Assembly: GCA_041591635.1 (NCBI GenBank)
Contig: JBFHRO010000194.1
Location: forward strand, 1-6,207
Source of the DNA: JACKOD01 sp041591635
GTDB taxonomy: Bacteria; Pseudomonadota; Gammaproteobacteria; Pseudomonadales; Oleiphilaceae
Reading direction: 5' to 3'
DNA length: 6,207 nucleotides
Shown here piece by piece: positions 1 to 5,415 of this stretch. The translations under genes were made by a program, and so were the position numbers. The notes beneath the pieces were generated by a model, which had not been told where the DNA came from, ran no database searches, and worked only from the letters and a program-made list of their open reading frames with translations. The stretch's first letter is position 1, and the number at the start of each line of letters is the position of its first letter.

Positions 1-477
1 ATACACACTGGCAAACAGCAGCGGTTGCCCGTGCAACGAGGCCTGTGCATGCGCCTCACACTCAAATCGTTGTCCGATCATGTATTTGAGGCACTCATTG
101 CCCAGTCGGTTAGGGGTAGACATCCCCAGAGTTGGCACGGTACGCCCCAGTTCACGCTTGATCGCACCACAAAAGGTATTACCCACTTCGCCCAGATAAT
201 CATAGAACTTGTCGTCGTCCAGCGCCTTGTTGGCGATTTTCAGACTGTCCACCACGCCCTGCTCAAGCACTGAGTCCTTGGTAAAATGTAGCAGCACTAT
301 CACCCGAAACAACTGCGACGAGATCGTCAGCATAAAAAACTCTTGGTGATCAAGCTCGGCATTACTGCTCTTCTCGGCGACCACGCAGCCACCAATGTTG
401 TCTGCCAGCGCCTCGTCCAGTGCACTGACGAATACGTGCTTTAGCTCGCGCTTAAAATCTTCGTTTACGGTTGGCAT
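1..477 (-). CDS. CheX-like chemotaxis phosphatase family protein, 3' end cut by window edge
   Basis: Open frame from an ATG at 477 to the window edge, giving 159 residues with no stop. It starts MPTVNEDFKREL. The key match is LGEVGNTFCGAIKREL (residues 95-110), whose E97-x-x-N100 fits the E-x-x-N signature that CheC, CheX and FliY use to dephosphorylate CheY-P. The surrounding pattern (short N-terminal helix, hydrophobic strand near residues 47-64, helix carrying the motif) also suits a CheX fold. Known CheX proteins are about 150-160 residues, so this one is near-complete or somewhat longer. GGAG at 484-487, six bases before the ATG, supports the start. It lies 24 bases after the MCP-like gene on the same strand, so co-transcription is likely. 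Family placement is good. Phosphatase activity is inferred, the partner receiver is unknown, and a CheX-like domain of unknown function is the alternative. Confidence 0.75.
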   Translation of the reverse strand, partial: MPTVNEDFKRELKHVFVSALDEALADNIGGCVVAEKSSNAELDHQEFFMLTISSQLFRVIVLLHFTKDSVLEQGVVDSLKIANKALDDDKFYDYLGEVGNTFCGAIKRELGRTVPTLGMSTPNRLGNECLKYMIGQRFECEAHAQASLHGQPLLFASVY

Positions 478-483
478 AGGCGG

Positions 484-487
484 CTCC
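484..487 (-). promoter_or_regulatory. Ribosome binding site of the CheX-like gene
   Basis: Read on the minus strand this is GGAG, six bases upstream of the ATG at 477. It lies in the 24-base gap after the stop of the MCP-like gene and decides the start of the CheX-like gene. Confidence 0.6.
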
Positions 488-501
488 ACTTCGTGTCCAG
501 A

Positions 502-1263
502 TCAAAGTCGCTGGAGCATTTCCCGGACAATGTGCGAGGTACTGGCAACATCGGTCAGAATCATCTTGCCGCCCGCCTGGATGTCCTGGAACGTCATGGT
601 GGTAAGACAGTCGTTTTTGTTGAGATTTTCTTTGTAGCTCACGCTCAACTCCTGGCTGCGCATGGCCAGATTTCGCACTTCATCGGCGACGACCGCAAAA
701 CCCCGTCCGTGCTCGCCGGCCCGGGCCGCTTCAATGGCGGCATTGAGTGCCAGTATCACTATCTGTTTGACAATATTGAAAAACTCCTGGTTCTGCCGAT
801 GCATTTCCGCGTTGTGATGCATCAGCTGGGTCAGGCTTTCGTGCCAGCGCTCAAAAGTAACCAGCAGTTGGGTCAAATCCTGAAGCGAGCTTTCTACCGT
901 CTTAAGGCGCGTTTCCAGAAAGTCATGCAACTCCCGCCGCCGTTCGTCACTTTCCGCAATTCTTGCCTCATAATCACGCTCGAGATCGCGCCGATCCTGT
1001 TCATGCCTTGCACTGAGCCCTTTCATCTCGCGCTGCATCTCACTGACCTGCTCCCGCAGCCCCGTCATTTCACTCGTATGGGCCGCACGTGCGCGCTCCA
1101 GATCAGAGGCGGGAACAGTATCACGAAGCTGTGTCTGCAGACTGGCAATCTGCCCTTCGTACTCCTGCTTCAAAGTCGCAAGCTTTCTTTTGCAAAGCCA
1201 GGCGATGACCGCCACAGCGATGACGATCAATCCGGCCAAAGCTATCAACATATCGTAATTCAT
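502..1263 (-). CDS. Short membrane-anchored MCP-tip (methyl-accepting chemotaxis-like) protein
   Basis: 253 residues from ATG 1263. Residues 6-23 are a single hydrophobic anchor, followed by CKRK, which predicts a cytoplasmic body. Residues 25-165 are highly charged and helical with heptad-like spacing, so coiled coil. Residues 168-206 are the MCP hairpin tip, including ILALNAAIEAARAGE and GRGFAVVADEVRNLA, the part of chemoreceptors that contacts CheA and CheW. There is no periplasmic ligand domain, HAMP or recognisable methylation helix, and only about 47 residues follow the tip, so the two arms are unequal. Classic MCPs are about 500-650 residues. A TTG at 1293 would add ten residues (MHPQTKLVRP) but has no ribosome site. 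The ATG at 1263 also lacks a strong one, so the start is provisional. It is probably the first gene of an operon with the CheX-like gene. A structural or signal-relay role on the inner membrane is inferred. Confidence 0.82.
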   Translation of the reverse strand: MNYDMLIALAGLIVIAVAVIAWLCKRKLATLKQEYEGQIASLQTQLRDTVPASDLERARAAHTSEMTGLREQVSEMQREMKGLSARHEQDRRDLERDYEARIAESDERRRELHDFLETRLKTVESSLQDLTQLLVTFERWHESLTQLMHHNAEMHRQNQEFFNIVKQIVILALNAAIEAARAGEHGRGFAVVADEVRNLAMRSQELSVSYKENLNKNDCLTTMTFQDIQAGGKMILTDVASTSHIVREMLQRL

Positions 1264-1323
1264 CGGGCGCACTAACTTCGTCTGAGGGTGCAATCAGGCA
1301 TGATGACACCGGAGTTATTTTTG

Positions 1324-1351
1324 ATTATTGATTACCTATGAATGTTAGCAA
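1324..1351 (-). promoter_or_regulatory. Candidate sigma-70 promoter for the MCP-tip/CheX-like operon
   Basis: On the minus strand a -35-like TTGCTA (1346-1351) is followed after 16 bases by a -10-like AATAAT (1324-1329), five of six to consensus. Transcription would begin about 55 bases before the ATG at 1263. Found by eye in AT-rich sequence, so tentative. Confidence 0.35.
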
Positions 1352-1403
1352 CAAATGGAAACTCTGCTGAAAAAATGCGTTTTTTTAACAACCCGTTGAG
1401 GCT

Positions 1404-1567
1404 TTACCAGAACGAGCAGCCACCTCGAACAACAGCAACGCCACACAATTCGTTTTTCAATGCCTCCACCGGCGTCAAGGCGCCCCGGCGGTCGTACAGC
1501 GCCAAAAAAACACAAACACTGAAACGCACAGCAACAGCCAAGTAAAATATTGAAAAGCAGCTACCAT
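1404..1567 (-). other. Doubtful small membrane peptide ORF broken at a T7 run
   Basis: An ATG at 1567 is preceded, eight bases away, by GGTGA (1576-1580), complementary to the 16S anti-Shine-Dalgarno region. It reads MVAAFQYFTWLLLCVSVF, a good membrane helix, and as written stops at 1475 after 30 residues. At a run of seven T on the minus strand (1504-1510), one extra T would shift into the frame reading LALYDRRGALTPVEALKNEL and end at 1404, giving 54 residues: one membrane helix and a polar tail. This frame change could be a decayed gene, a sequencing or assembly error, slippage, or chance. I recognise no family. Confidence 0.22.
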
Positions 1568-1631
1568 TATTACAATCACCGAAGGAATACGTATAACTAC
1601 TCACAAACTGCAAAAAGGTTGTTACAGAAAG

Positions 1632-1659
1632 TTGAGCGCTGACAAGGATGGTCTACAGT
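1632..1659 (+). promoter_or_regulatory. Candidate sigma-70 promoter for the sensor kinase gene
   Basis: A -35-like TTGAGC (1632-1637), a 16-base spacer and a -10-like TACAGT (1654-1659) lie about 50 bases before the kinase ATG. The match is moderate (four of six in each box) and was made by eye. Confidence 0.28.
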
Positions 1660-1711
1660 AAGTGGATAACACCACAAATAATATTGCTTTCATGGTATGT
1701 AGATATCTCTT

Positions 1712-4700
1712 ATGTTTAGACTCAGTTTCAATCAGAAAGTTGGCTTTGGCTTTGCGACCATCATACTTCTGCTGATGACAGGCAGTCTGTCGTCGCTGTG
1801 GAACCTCAATGACATCAACAGTTCCACCACGCGGGTGAACGATGGTGCGGTTCCTCTGGTAAAAGAGAGCAATCAGGTGCAGATTCAGCTGCTCAAGCTC
1901 GCCAAACTCAGCTCCCTCGCTTACACCGCCTCTAACGAAGAAGAAATTCTCGAATACCGGAACAACTTCACTACCGGCGCCGAACGCTTTACCAGGATGC
2001 AAAACCAGCTGCGTGAGCTGGCGGCGCAAAATGAAGCCATGCAGGCGAAGTTCGGCGAAATCAAAAGCAACTACGAGACTTACGCGCAGGCGGTGAGCGC
2101 CATGTTTGACGCCAAACTGGCCGCTCTGGCCGCTCGCAAGCGCACGCTTGAAGAAGCCGATGTCATTATGGGTCTGGTGGATACCGTGGGTGCCACCTTG
2201 CTCGACATCACCTACTTCAAGGCTCCCGCCGCCCGCAAGGCCGACATGGAACTGGTGGCGGGCTTTGCCGGAGGGGCCGATGCCAAAATGCTGGGCGTGA
2301 TCAAAACCCTGGGTGAAGTCAAGACGGCCACGGAGCTGGACAAGCTGGCGGCCTCCAACGATGACCTGAGCTTCGTGTTTGACGACTCTTACAACTTGCT
2401 GGCCAGCGGGGCGCGGGTGTTCAAGGACTTTGACAAGAACGGCCTGCTCGAAGAAGCCGAGGCCGCCTATGCCGCGCTCAAGGAGCGGCTGACCATGGAT
2501 CCCAACGTTGTAAGCCACAAGCAGGAGCAACTGACCCAGATCGCCATTGCGCTGGAAAAGCTGGTAGCTGCAGACAAGGCGGTCAGTACCGCCATTCATG
2601 CCCTCGACGAATTGCTGGCCGAGGCCGATGTGTTGTTTAACACTCTGCAAAGTGATGTGTTTGGCAGCCTGGATCTGGGCTTTAAAACCACCATCATCAT
2701 GCTGATCGTGTTAACACTGCTGGCCGCGCAGAACTTCAACTCCATGCGCCAGGCCATTCGCAAGAAGATGGAAGACCTGGCCAAACTCAACACCATCGGC
2801 GGCACCCTGGCGGCGGCGCAAAGCCAGACCATGGCGCTGGAAGAAGTGCTGCAATGCATGAACGAGAAGATCGGGGTCGCCCAGGGTTCGGTGTTCCTCA
2901 CCGACGAGGCGCAAAACCTCAAGCTCAAGGCCTACTTCCCGCCCAAAAACATCAAGGAAGGCAACCAGCCGGCCAAGTTCGCCATGGGTCAGGGCATCAT
3001 CGGTCGGGTCGCCGAGTCAAAGAAAGTGCTGTTTGTGCCCAATACCGCCAAAGACAAGGACTTCGTATCCCAGGAAACCGATGCCCCACGGGCGCTTCTG
3101 TGCGTGCCTTTGGTCGACAAGGACATGCTGATCGGGGTTATCAACCTCTCTGGCGATGTGAAAAAAGTGGTGTTTGCCGACAGCGATTACGAGTTCGTTT
3201 CCTCCGTCGCCCGCTCACTGGTCACCACCATCAAGAATATTCGCATGCGTGAGGTGATCGAAGAGCACAACCGCAGCCTGGAACAGAAGGTCGAAGAACG
3301 CACCGCTGCGCTGCGCCAGAAAAACCGTGACATTGCCAGCATGATGGCCAACATGCATCAGGGCCTCTTCACCATCATTCACGGTGGTTTGATTCATCCT
3401 GAGTACGCCAGCTATCTGGAAACCATTTTCGAAACCAGGCGCATTGCTGATCGCAATTTCGCCGACCTGCTGTTCAGCCACGCCAAACTCAGTGCCGACG
3501 CCGTTGACCAGAGCGTGACCGCCGTGGATGCCATTGTGGGCGAAGACGAAATGATGTTTGACTTCAACTCACACTGCCTGCTGACCGAAATGGTCATTGA
3601 GCTGGAGTCCGGCCGCGAGAAAATCCTGGAGTTGAACTGGGATCCGATTGTCAGCGATGGCACCGTCGAAAAGCTGATGGTGACCATTCGCGATGTGACC
3701 GAGTTGCGCGCCCTGGAAGCCGAAGCCAGGGGGCAGAAGCAGGAACTGGAAATCATTGGCGAAATCCTTGCGGTCGATGCGAAAAAGTTCAAGGAGTTCA
3801 TTGGCACCTCGGAAAACTTCTTCAAGCAGTGCCTCAAGATCATCGACGAAACCGCCGAAAAAGACACCAACGTCATTGCCGAGCTGTTCCGCAACATTCA
3901 TACCGTCAAGGGCAATGCCCGTACCTACGGTCTCAAGGCCATTGCCGAAGCCGTTCATGGTGTGGAAAGCACCTACGACGATTTGCGCAAGAATGCCGAG
4001 CGCGAGTGGCACCCTCCGCAACTGGTCGAGGAACTGGAAGCCGCTCACAAGGTGGTGCAGAAATACGGTTATGTGTTCTCGGAAAAACTGGGACGCGATG
4101 CGGTGGCCGACACCTCGGGTTCCGGCCTCGACAGCAAGCGGGTTTCCGAGTTGCTGGAAAACATCCGCAACCTTGGCGACGAAACTTTGCCGCCCAAGAC
4201 CCGGAACCTGGTCACCCAAACCTTCAAACTGCTTATCACGACGGAAGCCCTGCCCATGAACGAGGTGATCGCCGATGTGGTCACCTCGGCCAAATCCCTG
4301 GCCGAACAGCTGGGCAAGGCCGAACCGCTGATCAACATCGATAACGGCGACATTTTCATCAAGAGCGAAGCCCACAACATGCTCAACAACATCTTTATGC
4401 ATGTGTTCCGTAACGCCATGGATCACGGTATCGAAGGCCCTGAAGAGCGTGCCCGCAAAGGCAAGCCGGAACAGGGCACCATCACCCTCGACACCCGGGT
4501 GGCCGACGGCTTTGCGACCTTTGTGATCAAGGATGACGGACGCGGCATGGCAATTGCCAAAATCTATGAAAAAGCGGTGGAAAAAGGCTTGTACCAGGCC
4601 TCGGCCCCTCGCCCGCCCACCGCAGAGATCGCCAACCTGATTTTCTCCTCGGGCTTCTCCACCGCAGAACAGGTTACCGACGTTTCCGGTCGCGGTGTGG

Positions 4701-4861
4701 GTATGGATGCGGTGAAGGATTTCTTGCACAAGAACGGTGGCAGTATCGACGTGGTTCTCGACAACCCGGAGGATACCGGCGCCTTCTGCAGTTTCTCGAC
4801 CCAGATCCGGATCCCGCAAAAGTTGTTCGTCAGCACCCCGGCCTTTGCCAAAGTGGCCTGA
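1712..4861 (+). CDS. Membrane hybrid sensor kinase: periplasmic sensor, GAF, PAS-like, HPt, CheA-type ATPase
   Basis: 1049 residues. An MCP-style N-terminus leads to TM1 (residues 11-30), a helical periplasmic domain (about 34-322) and TM2 (about 325-341). Then come GAF (about 355-508), a coiled coil (508-545, with LEQKVEERTAALRQK), a weak PAS-like segment (about 545-665, ending TIRDVTELRALE) and HPt (about 690-795, NIHTVKGNARTYGL, phospho-accepting His730). A CheA P4-like ATPase closes it (about 847-1036): N box FRNAMDHGIE with N901, G1 DDGRGM (941-946), F box IFSSGFST (977-984), G2 SGRGVGMDAV. No CheY-docking P2, CheW-like P5, HAMP, MCP hairpin or receiver is visible. An EF-hand-like loop lies at 239-250. 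It probably autophosphorylates His730 and passes phosphate to an unlinked receiver, signal entering through the fused sensor instead of CheW. The ATG at 1712 has no clear ribosome site, but an in-frame stop at 1700-1702 excludes earlier starts and later ones would lose TM1. Domain calls are firm except PAS; the ligand is unknown. Confidence 0.9.
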   Translation: MFRLSFNQKVGFGFATIILLLMTGSLSSLWNLNDINSSTTRVNDGAVPLVKESNQVQIQLLKLAKLSSLAYTASNEEEILEYRNNFTTGAERFTRMQNQLRELAAQNEAMQAKFGEIKSNYETYAQAVSAMFDAKLAALAARKRTLEEADVIMGLVDTVGATLLDITYFKAPAARKADMELVAGFAGGADAKMLGVIKTLGEVKTATELDKLAASNDDLSFVFDDSYNLLASGARVFKDFDKNGLLEEAEAAYAALKERLTMDPNVVSHKQEQLTQIAIALEKLVAADKAVSTAIHALDELLAEADVLFNTLQSDVFGSLDLGFKTTIIMLIVLTLLAAQNFNSMRQAIRKKMEDLAKLNTIGGTLAAAQSQTMALEEVLQCMNEKIGVAQGSVFLTDEAQNLKLKAYFPPKNIKEGNQPAKFAMGQGIIGRVAESKKVLFVPNTAKDKDFVSQETDAPRALLCVPLVDKDMLIGVINLSGDVKKVVFADSDYEFVSSVARSLVTTIKNIRMREVIEEHNRSLEQKVEERTAALRQKNRDIASMMANMHQGLFTIIHGGLIHPEYASYLETIFETRRIADRNFADLLFSHAKLSADAVDQSVTAVDAIVGEDEMMFDFNSHCLLTEMVIELESGREKILELNWDPIVSDGTVEKLMVTIRDVTELRALEAEARGQKQELEIIGEILAVDAKKFKEFIGTSENFFKQCLKIIDETAEKDTNVIAELFRNIHTVKGNARTYGLKAIAEAVHGVESTYDDLRKNAEREWHPPQLVEELEAAHKVVQKYGYVFSEKLGRDAVADTSGSGLDSKRVSELLENIRNLGDETLPPKTRNLVTQTFKLLITTEALPMNEVIADVVTSAKSLAEQLGKAEPLINIDNGDIFIKSEAHNMLNNIFMHVFRNAMDHGIEGPEERARKGKPEQGTITLDTRVADGFATFVIKDDGRGMAIAKIYEKAVEKGLYQASAPRPPTAEIANLIFSSGFSTAEQVTDVSGRGVGMDAVKDFLHKNGGSIDVVLDNPEDTGAFCSFSTQIRIPQKLFVSTPAFAKVA
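2426..2461 (+). other. EF-hand-like calcium loop in the kinase periplasmic domain
   Basis: Codes for kinase residues 239-250, DFDKNGLLEEAE. Loop positions 1, 3, 5, 6, 8, 9 and 12 are Asp, Asp, Asn, Gly, Leu, Glu and Glu, as in canonical 12-residue EF-hand loops. Only the hydrophobic residue usually following position 12 is missing (Ala251). Flanking sequence is helical in character. Calcium binding is inferred. Confidence 0.55.
3899..3901 (+). other. Predicted phospho-accepting histidine codon (His730) of the HPt domain
   Basis: The CAT codon lies in the sequence for FRNIHTVKGNARTYGL, matching the H-x-x-K-G pattern of HPt domains and CheA P1 (compare the H-S-I-K-G form of CheA). This is the expected phosphorylation site of the kinase. 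Confidence 0.75.
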
Positions 4862-4878
4862 CAACAGCGTTCACATCA

Positions 4879-4898
4879 CGCTGGCAAGGATGCCAGCG
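4879..4898. terminator. Perfect 8-bp hairpin between convergent genes, possible bidirectional terminator
   Basis: CGCTGGCA and TGCCAGCG form a perfect GC-rich stem around the loop AGGA. It begins 18 bases after the kinase stop and lies 17 bases past the stop of the convergent DUF393 gene. Neither side has a proper T run, so it may be a weak terminator or an mRNA 3'-end stabiliser. Confidence 0.5.
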
Positions 4899-4914
4899 AC
4901 GCTTGCCTTACTTG

Positions 4915-5295
4915 TCAATACCGACCTTCCCGCTTCAGGCGCCGCACCACCCACGCCCGATAAAGATAGCCCAATGGCTTGCGCAACCAGCGTCGCGCCA
5001 AAAGCCAGCCAAGCGGTCGAAACACCCGCGTCCGGCGCATCAGCAGAATATAGGCATCCAGTTCGGCATGCACTTGCTGCTTTGCATCAATAACGTGCAG
5101 CTCGAGCAGCGCCCGTCGCGGGTCAATGCCCTGGGCGCGGAGCCAGTCGTCTCGACCCGTGATATCGACCCACGCCACATCCTCTGCCCCGGGGCCTGCC
5201 CATTTTTCATAGGTGCGGCGATCCTGGACACAGCTTGGGCACGAGCCATCGTAAAGCACGCATATTTTTTCGTTGCCACTGCTGTCACTTGCCAT
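4915..5295 (-). CDS. DUF393 / DCC-family thiol-disulfide oxidoreductase-like protein
   Basis: 126 residues, the usual size for this family. Near the N-terminus VLYDGSCPSCVQDRR (residues 13-27) holds the D-G-x-C-x-x-C motif of the DCC (DUF393, PF04134) family, with Cys19 and Cys22 as the predicted redox pair in a thioredoxin-like fold. The strongly basic C-terminal part (RPLGWLLARRWLRKPLGYLY onward) with Leu/Trp/Tyr is also typical of the family. No signal peptide is visible, so it is probably cytoplasmic or membrane-peripheral. The start at 5295 is favoured over the overlapping ATG at 5302 because AGGAG (5304-5308) is eight bases from the former and one base from the latter. It ends convergently with the kinase gene and follows the solute-binding-like gene on the same strand after 120 bases. 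Physiological substrates of this family are poorly known. Family call firm, function open. Confidence 0.85.
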   Translation of the reverse strand: MASDSSGNEKICVLYDGSCPSCVQDRRTYEKWAGPGAEDVAWVDITGRDDWLRAQGIDPRRALLELHVIDAKQQVHAELDAYILLMRRTRVFRPLGWLLARRWLRKPLGYLYRAWVVRRLKREGRY

Positions 5296-5303
5296 CAGCC
5301 ATG

Positions 5304-5308
5304 CTCCT
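5304..5308 (-). promoter_or_regulatory. Ribosome binding site of the DUF393 gene
   Basis: Read on the minus strand this is AGGAG, eight bases before the ATG at 5295. An out-of-frame ATG at 5302 sits one base after it, too close to be used, so the site decides the start. Confidence 0.65.
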
Positions 5309-5415
5309 GTCAGTGATCCATGCCCCTTGAGGCGCCCATCCGTTGGTGCATCGATCGATCAGAGTAGTGCCTTTCTGGATAAGATCAGGTTATGGGTGTA
5401 TCTGCAATGGGGATA

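Larger units (their letters stand above)
1264..1711. other. Divergent intergenic region, about 450 bases
   Basis: Separates the leftward MCP-tip/CheX-like genes from the rightward kinase gene. It holds candidate promoters on both strands and a doubtful small ORF (1404-1567, minus). The 67-residue plus-strand frame at 1342-1545 has no family resemblance, no good ribosome site and many Lys/Arg/Thr/Asn residues, so I treat it as chance. No RNA gene, repeat array or mobile element is visible. The length would allow shared regulation of the two transcription units. Confidence 0.6.

Noticed and set aside
493..1275. 260-residue plus-strand open frame opposite the MCP-tip gene
   Set aside because: It mirrors a gene with clear MCP motifs on the other strand; its own translation shows no family pattern.
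1263..1293. TTG start adding ten residues to the MCP-tip protein
   Set aside because: No ribosome site before it, and the added residues precede a normal N-terminal anchor; kept only as an alternative.
1370..1386. A6-TGCG-T7 inverted repeat as a terminator
   Set aside because: The stem is only A-T pairs and there is no GC-rich hairpin beside it.
1622..2650. 342-residue minus-strand open frame opposite the kinase N-terminal half
   Set aside because: Shadow of the kinase frame, with a Gly/Gln/His-rich translation and no domain motif.
3569..4864. 431-residue minus-strand open frame opposite the kinase C-terminal half
   Set aside because: Long, but it lies exactly over the HPt and ATPase coding sequence, whose motifs are unambiguous; the antisense product looks like no known protein.
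5350..5359. 10-base palindrome ATCGATCGAT before the DUF393 gene
   Set aside because: Short tandem GATC/CGAT sequence of low complexity; no second copy and no match to an operator I recognise.
5379..5407. Promoter-like TTGCAG / TCTTAT pair with a 17-base spacer on the minus strand before the DUF393 gene
   Set aside because: Only three and four of six matches; too weak to report as a feature, though a promoter in this 120-base gap is plausible.
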